Shown one piece after another: positions 25,439 to 33,012 of a DNA stretch of 46,296 nucleotides. The DNA lies in contig MGQB01000030.1 in assembly GCA_001797675.1 (NCBI GenBank), positions 104,077 through 150,372 on the forward strand. The letters run 5' to 3'. The position numbers and the translations under genes are program-made. How positions within the stretch are numbered: the first letter of the stretch is position 1; every line of letters begins with the position of its first letter. The stretch is from Deltaproteobacteria bacterium RBG_13_43_22. Its GTDB lineage: Bacteria; Desulfobacterota; RBG-13-43-22. The notes beneath the pieces were generated by a model that saw nothing but the letters and a program-made list of their open reading frames with translations, was not told the DNA's origin and made no database searches.

Positions 25439-25870
25439 TTACCCCTCAAATTTTTTGAGCCAGGCATCAATCTTCTCCCTGATGACCTCCCGGACCCGTC
25501 GGGTCTTCTCCAACCTTTCCTCCCAGGTTCCGGTAAAGGTGGAAGGATCGTCAAAGCCCCAGTGAAGGCGGGTAGTGATCTCCGGGAAAAAGGGACACTT
25601 TCCGGCGCTGGTTTCATCACAGACCGTAATCACCTGGGTGTAGAGTTTTCCTTCCTTAAAAAAATCAAAGGCGCTCTTGGTCTGATTTCCGGAGATATCG
25701 ATGCCGATTTCCTTCATGACCTCCACGGCCAGGGGATTCAATTACCCCGGCTCCAATCCGGCGCTCTCGGCTTCGAAGCGGTCACCGGCCATTTTTTTAA
25801 GCAGGGCCTCGGCCATCTGGCTTCTGGCCGAATTATGGACACAGACAAACAGGATTTTGTCTTTGCTCAT
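25439..25870 (-). pseudogene. arsC: Arsenate reductase (thioredoxin-linked ArsC) with internal TAA
   Basis: From ATG at 25870 the frame reads [19 protein letters not shown], the P-loop CVHNSARS of the low-molecular-weight phosphatase-type ArsC. Codon 43 (25742-25744) is TAA, after which the same frame continues LNPLAVEVMKEIGIDISG, VCDETSAGKCPFFPE and on to a normal C-terminus, 143 codons in all. All three catalytic Cys are present. The stop falls where relatives have an ordinary residue (a Lys or Gln codon would need one base change). It is therefore a point nonsense mutant or a sequencing error. It is on the opposite strand to the rest of the island. Confidence 0.85.
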
Positions 25871-25961
25871 GAATTTTCTCCTTATCTTTGTCGAATTAGG
25901 GATAGTTTATCCTATGTTAAGGGAAAAAGGAACCGGTTAACGGTAACCCCATTTTTTCTGG

Positions 25962-26003
25962 TTGACAGGCCTTATATCCAACTATATTATTATGTAGTAA
26001 TAT
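25962..26003 (+). promoter_or_regulatory. Promoter with ArsR-type operator
   Basis: TTGACA (25962-25967), 17-nt spacer, TATTAT (25985-25990). An inverted repeat ATATTATTA-TG-TAGTAATAT (25984-26003, one mismatch) covers the -10 region. The 2-nt centre and AT-rich arms are those of ArsR/SmtB operators, and an arsR lies in the same island. Confidence 0.65.
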
Positions 26004-26026
26004 ATACTAATACAAGGTGAACCCCC

Positions 26027-26527
26027 ATGGAAACCGACGACATTATTCAAATCCAAATAGGAAATTTTCCGATCGGTATAGTGGGACTGAAGGAAGTCAT
26101 GGCCGAGCTGGCCCCCACACTGGCCAACGCCTCCGATGAAGAAATGGCTGGCGGCTTACTTGAGCGGCTGGCCAAAAGGAATTATATTCCGGGAAAAGCC
26201 AGGGACGAATATGGTCAAGCCTTTGCCCGGGAATTTAAAAAATATCTTGGGCAGGAAGTCTCAGCCGAAGCGGAAACCCAGGGTGTGGTCATCAAGGTCC
26301 TGGGGCAGGGTTGCCCAAATTGCCATGCCTTGACCCAGCGTATCATGGAGGTCCTGGGTGAATTAAAGCTGGCTGCTGATTTTGAGCATGTGACCGACAT
26401 AAAAGAAATCGCCAGGTACGGTATCCTGCAAAGTCCGGCCCTGCTGATTAATGGAACCCTCATGGCCAAGGGAACGGTTCCCAACAAGTCTCAACTGATC
26501 GATTGGATTAAGAAAGTATCAGGGTGA
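26027..26527 (+). CDS. TM0996/MTH895-type thioredoxin with N-terminal extension
   Basis: 166 aa, cytoplasmic. Residues about 1-83 are a helical extension I do not recognise (METDDIIQIQIGNFPIGIVG...). Residues 87-166 are a small redox-active disulfide protein: VVIKVLGQGCPNCHAL with CxxC at 96-99, SPALLINGTLMAKG, then a terminal helix (KSQLIDWIKKV). It is first of an apparent operon with the 74-aa gene, two selenoprotein genes, acr3 and the 4Fe-4S gene, right behind the ArsR-type operator. It could reduce the small selenoproteins or act as an arsenate/arsenite thiol partner; the substrate is unknown. Confidence 0.78.
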   Translation: METDDIIQIQIGNFPIGIVGLKEVMAELAPTLANASDEEMAGGLLERLAKRNYIPGKARDEYGQAFAREFKKYLGQEVSAEAETQGVVIKVLGQGCPNCHALTQRIMEVLGELKLAADFEHVTDIKEIARYGILQSPALLINGTLMAKGTVPNKSQLIDWIKKVSG

Positions 26528-26530
26528 AAC

Positions 26531-26755
26531 ATGAGCAAACCGATTGTCTTGACCTTCAACGAGGAAGAGCTTCAGACCATAGAGCGCATTGATCTGGATA
26601 GTGACCGAGAAGGGGCCTTAAATTTTGTCCGGGAGACCATCGGCAAAAAGTTAAAGGCCCTCAGTCGTCCCCATTGTGTAACGGTCTTTGAGGTCACTTA
26701 CAGCCCCAGGCAAAAAGAGGCCTTTCAACCCACGGGAAAGAACGAACATCCATGA
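26531..26755 (+). CDS. Small hypothetical protein
   Basis: 74 aa, not recognised. The sequence is soluble and charged, with a predicted helix at about 11-45 (NEEELQTIERIDLDSDREGA) and a single Cys49 in SRPHCVTVFEV. It starts 3 nt after the upstream gene and its stop overlaps the ATG of the next gene (ATGA), so it is co-translated with the selenoprotein gene that follows. Confidence 0.6.
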   Translation: MSKPIVLTFNEEELQTIERIDLDSDREGALNFVRETIGKKLKALSRPHCVTVFEVTYSPRQKEAFQPTGKNEHP

Positions 26756-27021
26756 AAAAACATTACGTTGTCAGTACAATAACCTTCATCCTTTTTTTGA
26801 TTGGGTCCGGATCTTTTCCTTTTGCCGAGGAGAAAAAAACCGTCTCCCCTCCTCCGGCGAATAGCCAGCAGGGGTGTTCTGAAGACGATAAGAAAAACTC
26901 AGGGCCAGATATTTCAAGGCCTTCACCGGCCACTCCGGAAAATAAGACCGCAAACCCCGACGCATTAAAACCCCCTTCGGGAAAGACTCAGGAAGAAACC
27001 GAAAGCGAGGGCTGAAGCTGA
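26752..27021 (+). CDS. Small exported selenoprotein, copy 1 (ends Gly-Sec-Ser)
   Basis: 89 aa if UGA at 27013-27015 is read as selenocysteine. An N-terminal signal peptide (MKKHYVVSTITFILFLIGSGSFPFA) precedes a Pro/Glu/Lys-rich mature part of about 62 residues with one Cys (QQGCSED). The conventional frame stops after SEG; with Sec it becomes EGUS and then UGA at 27019. A hairpin at 27028-27043 has loop GGAU beginning 18 nt after the first UGA. The paralogue at 34535 has the same length and the same final 12 nt (GGCTGAAGCTGA). A penultimate Sec recalls animal thioredoxin reductases. Both the Sec reading and the exported thiol/selenol role are inferences, the former well supported. Confidence 0.7.
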
Positions 27022-27027
27022 AAAAGG

Positions 27028-27043
27028 GTCTCCGGATGGAGAT
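27028..27043 (+). promoter_or_regulatory. Candidate bacterial SECIS hairpin of selenoprotein copy 1
   Basis: Stem GTCTCC/GGAGAT (five Watson-Crick pairs plus one G-U), loop GGAT at 27034-27037. The loop starts 18 nt after the UGA and opens with GG, meeting the general bacterial SECIS pattern of a G in the first two loop positions at a distance of about 16-37 nt. Confidence 0.65.
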
Positions 27044-27070
27044 AATCGTTTGAAATTTAGGGGGAAACCT

Positions 27071-27394
27071 ATGCTCAATATTCAACTTCTTCATACCCAA
27101 GGCTGACCGGCCAAAGACAGGACGCTGGAAGCGATACGAAAATTACTTGAAGAAAAACGGATCAGCGGCTCGATTGAAGAAATTTTAATTGCCAACGAAG
27201 AAGAATCCCGGAGAAATAATTTTTTAGGCTCTCCCACCGTCAAAATCAATGGGTTCGATTTAGAGCCCTCAGCCAGGAACCTTTCGCAAACGGGTATGGG
27301 CTGACGGGTTTATGTCTCTGAGGATGGTCGATTCTCAAAAATGCCCCCGGAATCATTGATAAGAGAACAAATCGAATTTTTTCTTAAAACTTAA
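27071..27394 (+). CDS. Thioredoxin-fold selenoprotein with two Sec (small alkylmercury-lyase-like family)
   Basis: 107 aa with UGA read at codon 12 (27104-27106) and codon 78 (27302-27304). The frame is otherwise open from an ATG with GGGGG seven nt upstream to TAA. The sequence fits a small thioredoxin-fold family often annotated as alkylmercury lyase-like. It starts [17 protein letters not shown] where relatives have GCP, has [18 protein letters not shown] in the middle, then [11 protein letters not shown] where relatives have a Cys before RVY. Both UGAs thus fall exactly at the conserved Cys positions. Each is followed by a candidate SECIS hairpin. It lies between selenoprotein copy 1 and acr3. 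Likely a cytoplasmic selenol redox protein for a metalloid or thiol substrate. Confidence 0.82.
27123..27133 (+). promoter_or_regulatory. Candidate SECIS hairpin for Sec12
   Basis: Stem CGCT/AGCG with loop GGA (27127-27129). The loop starts 20 nt after the UGA at 27104-27106. The stem is short (4 bp), so support is moderate. Confidence 0.5.
27319..27337 (+). promoter_or_regulatory. Candidate SECIS hairpin for Sec78
   Basis: Stem TGAGGA/TTCTCA (five Watson-Crick pairs and one G-U) with loop TGGTCGA, whose second base is G. The loop starts 20 nt after the UGA at 27302-27304. Confidence 0.55.
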
Positions 27395-27419
27395 TAAGCT
27401 TTATAAGGAGGATTATCCA

Positions 27420-28511
27420 ATGGCCGACATCGCCCCTAAAAAACTTTCTTTTCTGGACCGGTTTTTGACCCTGTGGATCTTTCTAGCCATGCTGGTTGGA
27501 GTAAGTTCCGGGTATCTCTTTCCCCAGGTGGTTGGATTCTGGAACCTCTTCCAGGTGGACACCACCAATATCCCTATTGCCATCGGCCTGATCCTGATGA
27601 TGTACCCCCCTTTGGCCAAGGTCAAATATGAAGAGCTTGGTGAAGTCTTTAAAAATTATAAAGTCCTGACCCTTTCCCTGATTCAGAACTGGGTCATCGG
27701 CCCCATCTTGATGTTTTTCTTAGCCATCCTCTTCCTGGCCGGCTATCCCGAATACATGGTCGGTTTGATCATGATCGGTCTGGCCCGCTGCATCGCCATG
27801 GTCATCGTCTGGAACGAGCTGGCCTCCGGGGACACCGAATATTGTGCCGGCCTGGTGGCCTTCAATTCCATCTTTCAGGTCCTTTTTTTCTCCCTCTATG
27901 CCTATATCTTCATCACCATCCTGCCTGGCTGGTTCGGCTTGAAAGGCACGGTGGTCGATATCTCCATCGGCCAAATTGCCAAGAGTGTCTTTATTTATCT
28001 GGGCATCCCTTTCATTGCCGGGATCATCACCCGATTCGCCCTGATCAAGATCAAAGACAAAACCTGGTATCACGAAAAATTTATCCCCAAAATCAGCCCC
28101 ATCACCCTCATCGCCCTGTTATTTACCATCATCGTCATGTTTTCCCTCAAGGGGGAATACATTGTTCAATTGCCTCTGGATGTGATCCGTATCGCCATCC
28201 CGCTAACCATTTATTTCATTATCATGTTTTTCATCTCCTTTTATATGTCCATGAAAGTCAAGGCCACCTATGAGCAGTCCACCACCCTGTCTTTCACTGC
28301 CGCTTCCAACAACTTCGAACTGGCCATTGCCGTGGCCGTAGCTGTCTTCGGTATCAACTCTGGGGCCGCCTTTGCTGCGGTCATCGGCCCCCTGGTGGAA
28401 GTCCCGGTCCTGATCAGTCTGGTCAGTGTGGCTTTGTGGTTTAAACGAAAACATTTCCCCTTTGCCGTGGAGACACCAACCGGGATCTGCCATGTGACCT
28501 GCAAACCTTAA
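27420..28511 (+). CDS. acr3: Arsenite efflux permease Acr3
   Basis: 363 aa with ten predicted membrane helices, the normal Acr3 size. The start [41 protein letters not shown] and [13 protein letters not shown] are Acr3 hallmarks. The essential Cys of helix 4 is present ([18 protein letters not shown]), and [21 protein letters not shown] is the conserved helix 9 motif. It exports As(III) across the inner membrane. GGAGG lies eight nt upstream of the ATG. It is in the operon behind the ArsR-type operator and directly after the two-Sec protein. Confidence 0.95.
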   Translation: MADIAPKKLSFLDRFLTLWIFLAMLVGVSSGYLFPQVVGFWNLFQVDTTNIPIAIGLILMMYPPLAKVKYEELGEVFKNYKVLTLSLIQNWVIGPILMFFLAILFLAGYPEYMVGLIMIGLARCIAMVIVWNELASGDTEYCAGLVAFNSIFQVLFFSLYAYIFITILPGWFGLKGTVVDISIGQIAKSVFIYLGIPFIAGIITRFALIKIKDKTWYHEKFIPKISPITLIALLFTIIVMFSLKGEYIVQLPLDVIRIAIPLTIYFIIMFFISFYMSMKVKATYEQSTTLSFTAASNNFELAIAVAVAVFGINSGAAFAAVIGPLVEVPVLISLVSVALWFKRKHFPFAVETPTGICHVTCKP

Positions 28512-28528
28512 GGAAGGAGTATTGGGGG

Positions 28529-29053
28529 ATGTTATTGGAAACATACCACCTGGAAATTTTTAATTCAAAATGCAATCCGGGGGCCATGGCCGTCCATTGT
28601 TTCGCCCATTTGGATCAGGATGTCAGCGAAGCCATCCCCTATTTAAACGCTGTCTTGGGCGGATTTAACTTTACCAAGGAACCCCTTTCAGTAACCTTCC
28701 GGCCCCAGGGCAAATTGATCACAGTCCATGGGAACAAGATAGCCATTAATGCCCTGAAGGACGAATCCGAAGCCAGGAAGATCGTAGAATGGCTGAAGAG
28801 AGAAATCAATGAAGCCTGGGAGAACCGGGATAAAATCGAGCCTTCTTATGAAAGCCTGCCCCGACCTCAGGTCATGCAAATCCTTAGGTTGCTCCCAAAA
28901 ACCAATTGCCGGGAATGCGGAGAACCAACCTGTATGGTCTTTGCCGTGTCGGTTACCGAAGGGATGACAGGGGTGGAGGACTGTCCCCCCCTGTCATCTG
29001 AAAACAGAAAAAGATTAGGGGAATACTTAAGCCCTTTTAAACTGGAACTATAG
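28529..29053 (+). CDS. 4Fe-4S domain protein downstream of Acr3
   Basis: 174 aa. The C-terminal region has a 4Fe-4S motif of the RnfB/acetyl-CoA-decarbonylase type, C127-x2-C130-x4-C135-x16-C152 (TNCRECGEPTCMVFA...GVEDCPPL). The N-terminal 105 residues, with two further Cys (15 and 24) and a beta-rich pattern, are not recognised. It follows acr3 by 17 nt with GGAAGGAG upstream of its ATG. It may supply electrons to arsenic or selenol chemistry, which is inference from position only. Confidence 0.78.
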   Translation: MLLETYHLEIFNSKCNPGAMAVHCFAHLDQDVSEAIPYLNAVLGGFNFTKEPLSVTFRPQGKLITVHGNKIAINALKDESEARKIVEWLKREINEAWENRDKIEPSYESLPRPQVMQILRLLPKTNCRECGEPTCMVFAVSVTEGMTGVEDCPPLSSENRKRLGEYLSPFKLEL

Positions 29054-29110
29054 GCCTCAACGGCGCAACTATTCATGAAAATATTTTTTATTCTTTCATT
29101 TTTTGTTCAA

Positions 29111-29150
29111 TCACCAACAATCCCATCAGGTTATTGGGTGACTTTTTTTT
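29111..29150 (+). terminator. Probable Rho-independent terminator of the acr3 operon
   Basis: TCACC-AA pairs with TT-(G)-GGTGA around a 16-nt loop, followed directly by C and eight T (29143-29150). It is 58 nt after the 4Fe-4S gene and just before the next promoter. Confidence 0.65.
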
Positions 29151-29162
29151 CCACCTTTTTGC

Positions 29163-29201
29163 TTGACATTCAAGCCGGTAGGAACTATATTACTATATAG
29201 T
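29163..29201 (+). promoter_or_regulatory. Promoter with ArsR-type operator for the permease gene
   Basis: TTGACA (29163-29168), 17-nt spacer, TATATT (29186-29191). A perfect inverted repeat ACTATAT-TACT-ATATAGT (29184-29201) overlaps the -10. The longest reading frame of the permease would start at the -35 box itself, which argues for the ATG at 29256. Confidence 0.7.
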
Positions 29202-29255
29202 TATTTAGAAAGTGCGGCCGACAAAACCTGCGAACGGTCGACTGAGAGAACAATA

Positions 29256-30332
29256 ATGAACAATAAGGTATCCTGTGAATGTATGGAAACAACCATTGGG
29301 GATTCAAATCAAATAAACTTGAGAAAAAAATTGGTTATTTTGACGATAACCCTTATAGCCTGGTGGTTTACCTACCATCAATTGTCTAAGGTTACCGGGT
29401 GGTTCACCTATGATTTTTTCGGACTGGAGAGAGGGACGCATTTAGGGGAGGCCATGGCCTTTTTTCTTTATGATGTCCCCAAAGTATTGATGCTCCTGGT
29501 CCTGGTTGTATTCGGAGTAGGGCTCTTGCGCTCTTTCTTTACCCCGGAAAAAACGAGGGATATCCTGGCCGGAAAAAAAGAGTCCGTAGGCAACGTGTTA
29601 GCCGCAGGACTGGGAATAGCCACGCCTTTCTGCACCTGTTCGGCCATCCCGCTTTTTATCGGCTTTGTCGAGGCCGGGGTTCCTTTGGGGGTCACCTTGT
29701 CTTTTTTGATCGCCGCCCCCATGATTAATGAAATCGCCCTGGTATTGTTGTTCGGTCTGTTCGGCTGGAAAGTAGCCGCCCTTTATCTTTCCACCGGTTT
29801 ATTAATCGCCATGGTCAGCGGCTGGGTGATCGGCCGGTTGGGTATGGAAAGACATATCGAAGACTGGGTCCGGGAAATCAGATCAAACGGTACTCCCTTA
29901 TTTATGGAAACCATGACCTGGTCCAGCCGAATCGACTATGCCTGGCAGGCCGTCAAGGATATTGTCGGTAAGGTCTGGATATATGTCATTGCCGGTATCG
30001 CTGTAGGGGCGGCTATCCACGGTTATGTGCCGGTAGGTTTTATGGCCTCTTTCATGGGCCGGGAAGCCTGGTGGTCGGTCCCTCTGGCCGTAATCCTCGG
30101 GGTCCCCATGTATTCCAATGCCGCCGGGATCATTCCTATTGTTCAAGCCCTGCTGGAAAAAGGGGCGGCTCTGGGTACGGTGTTGGCCTTCATGATGGCG
30201 GTCATTGGCCTGTCCCTACCGGAAACGATCATTTTAAGAAAGGTGTTAAAACCCCGTTTAATCTTGGTTTTCATCGGGGTGGTCGCCACAGGGATTCTTC
30301 TGGTAGGTTTTCTCTTTAACGCCCTTTTGTAA
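29256..30332 (+). CDS. ArsP/DUF318-type membrane permease
   Basis: 358 aa from the ATG at 29256 (GAGAG upstream); eight or more membrane helices. The family signature is clear: GIATPFCTCSAIPLFIGFVEAG with a CxC pair, followed by LGVTLSFLIAAPMINEIALVLLFG. In the second half PMYSNAAGIIPIVQALLEKGA and LPETIILRKVLK recur. Members of this family export methylated trivalent arsenicals (ArsP) or other metals. A short Cys-containing N-terminus (VSCECMETT) is extra. It is followed by arsR, so metalloid control is likely; the actual substrate cannot be read from sequence. Confidence 0.88.
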   Translation: MNNKVSCECMETTIGDSNQINLRKKLVILTITLIAWWFTYHQLSKVTGWFTYDFFGLERGTHLGEAMAFFLYDVPKVLMLLVLVVFGVGLLRSFFTPEKTRDILAGKKESVGNVLAAGLGIATPFCTCSAIPLFIGFVEAGVPLGVTLSFLIAAPMINEIALVLLFGLFGWKVAALYLSTGLLIAMVSGWVIGRLGMERHIEDWVREIRSNGTPLFMETMTWSSRIDYAWQAVKDIVGKVWIYVIAGIAVGAAIHGYVPVGFMASFMGREAWWSVPLAVILGVPMYSNAAGIIPIVQALLEKGAALGTVLAFMMAVIGLSLPETIILRKVLKPRLILVFIGVVATGILLVGFLFNALL

Positions 30333-30342
30333 CCATTTTCTC

Positions 30343-30375
30343 TTGACTTTAAAAGCAAACCCGTATAACCATATA
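30343..30375 (+). promoter_or_regulatory. Possible promoter and ArsR-type site before arsR
   Basis: TTGACT (30343-30348) is followed 17 nt later by TAACCA, a weak -10. TATA-ACCA-TATA (30364-30375) is a small inverted repeat similar in kind to the sites at 25984 and 29184, fitting autoregulation. Confidence 0.45.
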
Positions 30376-30382
30376 GGCACTT

Positions 30383-30718
30383 ATGGGAAAATTAGGAATG
30401 ATAAACCAAAAAATATTGGAAGGCCAGGCATCGATTCTCAAGGCCCTGGGACAGCCCACCCGCTTACAGATTCTGGATCTTCTCAAGGAAGGCGAGCGCT
30501 GCGTCTGTGAAATATTTCCGGCCATTCATCAGGAACAGGCCAATGTTTCCAAACACCTTTCGATCTTGAAACAGGCAGGTATTTTAGACTCCCGGAAGGA
30601 CGGCCTGCGCATCCTTTACCGGATAAAAACGCCCGAGATTCTGAACTTGCTGACCGGGGTCTCCAAACTCTTAAAAGCCCAGGCCAATGAGCAGCATCGT
30701 TTAATGACCCGATTATAA
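30383..30718 (+). CDS. arsR: ArsR/SmtB-family metalloregulator
   Basis: 111 aa. Winged-helix fold: ILKALGQPTRLQILDLLKEG, then the alpha-3 metal site ERCVCEIFPAI with Cys40 and Cys42 (CVC, as in As(III)/Sb(III)-sensing members), then the recognition helix QANVSKHLSILKQAGIL. It should release its operators on binding arsenite or a thiophilic metal. ArsR-like palindromes lie at three promoters of this island. A second ATG at 30398 is possible but its AGGA is too close. Confidence 0.92.
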   Translation: MGKLGMINQKILEGQASILKALGQPTRLQILDLLKEGERCVCEIFPAIHQEQANVSKHLSILKQAGILDSRKDGLRILYRIKTPEILNLLTGVSKLLKAQANEQHRLMTRL

Positions 30719-30768
30719 TTTTTTTAGTTTTTAAATTACTAATTATTCATATAGTTAATAAGCGGTCT

Positions 30769-31707
30769 ATGGAATCTCATCATAATAATAATCCGGAGAC
30801 CTCCTGGGGGAAACGTCTATTCATAACCATGATGATGAACCTGGTTGTCCCGGCCGTTCAGATCGCGGCCGGGATCATGGCGGGCAGTATGGCCTTGATC
30901 AGCGATGCCCTGCACAACTTAATGGATTTTTTTTCCATCCTGACCAGTTACCTGGCTTTGAAAATCGGCAAACAAGGTCCCAGCCTTTATCAAACCTTTG
31001 GCTATCGTCGAATAGAAGTTTTGGCCGCTGTGTTCAATGTGGCCCTGCTCTTTGGGGCTGGTTTTTACATCGCTGTCGAAGGCTGGATTCGTTTAAAAAA
31101 CCCGTCTGTCATTCAGGGAAATTTGGTCATTTGGGCTGCCCTTCTTGGTATTGTCGCCAACGGGATCTCGACCTGGATGCTCTCTTCGGGAGCCAAGGAA
31201 AACCTCAACATGCGCGGGGCCTTCCTCCATATGCTGATCGATACATTGACTTCCCTGGGTGTGGCTCTGCTGGGGATTATCTGGTTGTTTCGTCCCTGGT
31301 ATTGGCTGGACCCGATCGTCTCCTGGGCTATCGTGATCTTGATTCTTTACAGCGGTTGGGGAATCTTGAAAGAAGCCTTGCTCATTTTAATGAACGCCGT
31401 CCCCCCAGGAATAGACCTGGAGGCCATACAAAAAGAAGTGGAATCCATTGAGGGCGTGGACGGTCTGCATCACCTCCATGTCTGGAATCCTTCGTCCGGG
31501 ACTATCGCTTTGGCCGCTCATGTGATTGTGCCCGATCAAATGTTGGGACGGGTTGATGATCTGGCCAAAAAGGTAAGGGCTTCACTCCTGTCCAGGTTTA
31601 ACATCGATCATCCGATTCTGCAGTTTGAAACCAAAGCCTATGAATCGAAGGAGTTATTGTGTACCTTATACAAGGATAATCATTTTTCATCACATAAGGC
31701 TCAGTGA
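30769..31707 (+). CDS. Cation diffusion facilitator (CzcD/ZitB type)
   Basis: 312 aa with six membrane helices and a C-terminal cytoplasmic ferredoxin-like domain. The transport-site residues are visible: SDALHNLMD in helix 2 (D46, H49, D53) and HMLIDTLTSLG in helix 5. The C-terminal domain has GVDGLHHLHVWNPSSGTIALAAHVIV. It exports Zn2+ or similar divalent metals by proton antiport. The His-rich start (MESHHNNN) may sense metal. It lies between arsR and a thioredoxin gene. Confidence 0.92.
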   Translation: MESHHNNNPETSWGKRLFITMMMNLVVPAVQIAAGIMAGSMALISDALHNLMDFFSILTSYLALKIGKQGPSLYQTFGYRRIEVLAAVFNVALLFGAGFYIAVEGWIRLKNPSVIQGNLVIWAALLGIVANGISTWMLSSGAKENLNMRGAFLHMLIDTLTSLGVALLGIIWLFRPWYWLDPIVSWAIVILILYSGWGILKEALLILMNAVPPGIDLEAIQKEVESIEGVDGLHHLHVWNPSSGTIALAAHVIVPDQMLGRVDDLAKKVRASLLSRFNIDHPILQFETKAYESKELLCTLYKDNHFSSHKAQ

Positions 31708-31719
31708 GGAGGAACTACT

Positions 31720-31968
31720 ATGGAAATTAAAGTGTTGGGACCCGGTTGTCCCAGATGTCAGCAAACCGAAAAAATCGTCAAAGAGGCCGTGGCTGAAGCA
31801 GGGGTGGAGGCCAAGGTAGAAAAAATTACCGACATCATGGAAATAATGACTTTCGGGGTTATAAGTACCCCGGCGGTAGTAATGGATGGCCAAGTTAAAT
31901 CGGCGGGGAAGATCCCCAAGAAAGAGGAAGTGCGCAATTGGATTAAAAAAGAAAAAGCCGCCTCCTGA
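31720..31968 (+). CDS. Small redox-active disulfide protein (TM0996/MTH895 thioredoxin)
   Basis: 82 aa, cytoplasmic, full length for the family. Starts MEIKVLGPGCPRCQQTEKIV with CxxC at 10-13; VISTPAVVMDGQVKSAGKIP is the cis-Pro and beta-hairpin part, and the end helix KKEEVRNWIKKEK closes the fold. GGAGGAA lies upstream of the ATG, 12 nt after the CDF gene. Proteins of this type are often next to arsenic or metal permeases and may reduce disulfides in metalloid-processing partners. Confidence 0.9.
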   Translation: MEIKVLGPGCPRCQQTEKIVKEAVAEAGVEAKVEKITDIMEIMTFGVISTPAVVMDGQVKSAGKIPKKEEVRNWIKKEKAAS

Positions 31969-32069
31969 ACTTGGTCACCGGTTCGGATGCAGGAAGTTCT
32001 CCTGCCTTTGAAAGAAACCTTAATCGGCAGATCCTGTTGCGGAGAACCGATATATTTAGATGAAATTTA

Positions 32070-33008
32070 ATGAGGACGATAGTGAAATTTAATCGCCTTA
32101 ACAGGATCGTAGCACTCTTTATTTTCGTTTCCATATCTTCCCTGAATCCGGGTCATTCTTCAAACCAGGGACAGACCAACCCAACCATTGATGATCTTTA
32201 CCCCGGTCTGGCCTGCGGTGCCCTTATGTCGGCAACCCTGGCCAAACTCCCTAAAGGGACCTTGCTTACCGCCAGCGGTCTGACTATTAAAGAAATAGAA
32301 ATTACTAAGGTTATCAGCCAATCGGAACCGGCGGTACGGAAGCAATTAACCCAAAATGCCTTTTTTTTACTTGAAAACATGGCCACCAAACGATTGCTTC
32401 TCCAAGAAGCCAAGAAGGCCGGGTTTGTTAAGGGCGGTGAGGACGAAGTAATCACGGACTTTCTCTCGGAAAAAATAAAGATCTCTGCCGTCTCGGAAGA
32501 AGAATTAAAAAATTTCCATAGTCAGAACAAAGAGATAATAGGGAGCGCCCCTTTAGAACAGGTTCGGGAGATGTTAAAGAATTATCTAACCCAGCAAAAG
32601 AAACACGAAGCCGTTCAGCAATACCTCCTGACCCTTGGAAAGCGGACCCCCATCCGAATGAACGAGGAGTGGGTAAAAAAACAAAGCGGCTTGGCTCTGG
32701 ATAACCCGGTGGATCGGGCCAGGAAGTCCGGTAAACCGACTATGGTTGAATTCGGAGCCACCGGCTGCGTCCCCTGCGATATGATGACCCCCATACTGGC
32801 CGACCTGAGAAAGAAATTACCGGGGAAATTGAACGTGCTTTTCGTCCATGTGGGGCAGGAGCAGATACTGGGCGCCCGTTTTGGGATCCAATCCATTCCG
32901 GTCCAGGTCTTTTTTGACAAAAACGGTCTGGAGATTTTCCGGCATACCGGTTTTTTCCCCCAGGCGGAGGTTGAAAAAAAATTAACCCAGATGGGCGTCA
33001 CCAACTGA
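32070..33008 (+). CDS. Exported thioredoxin with N-terminal helical domain
   Basis: 312 aa. Signal peptide about residues 1-30. A short motif TIDDLYPGLACGALMSATLAKLPKG follows, then a long helical region (about 80-190) resembling the chaperone part of SurA-like proteins. A thioredoxin domain fills 210-312: MVEFGATGCVPCDMMTPIL with CxxC at 233-236, SIPVQVFFDKNG cis-Pro part, FRHTGFF. It is periplasmic and likely reduced by the CcdA-type transporter encoded 600 nt downstream. The LYPGLACG motif recurs, without the Cys, in the truncated gene that follows. Confidence 0.8.
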   Translation: MRTIVKFNRLNRIVALFIFVSISSLNPGHSSNQGQTNPTIDDLYPGLACGALMSATLAKLPKGTLLTASGLTIKEIEITKVISQSEPAVRKQLTQNAFFLLENMATKRLLLQEAKKAGFVKGGEDEVITDFLSEKIKISAVSEEELKNFHSQNKEIIGSAPLEQVREMLKNYLTQQKKHEAVQQYLLTLGKRTPIRMNEEWVKKQSGLALDNPVDRARKSGKPTMVEFGATGCVPCDMMTPILADLRKKLPGKLNVLFVHVGQEQILGARFGIQSIPVQVFFDKNGLEIFRHTGFFPQAEVEKKLTQMGVTN

Positions 33009-33012
33009 TTCA

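Noticed and set aside
25742..25744. TAA in arsC as a recoded codon
   Set aside because: No bacterial recoding of UAA is established; a nonsense mutation or error is simpler.
25331..26020. Plus-strand open frame of 229 codons
   Set aside because: It is antisense to arsC on its whole middle part and has no family resemblance.
27019..27021. Second UGA of selenoprotein copy 1 as Sec too
   Set aside because: The hairpin loop is only 12 nt away, and in copy 2 reading through the second UGA gives a long unrelated tail. It is taken as the stop.
29163..29255. N-terminal extension of the ArsP-type permease
   Set aside because: It would start within the -35 box of the promoter; the ATG at 29256 is used instead.
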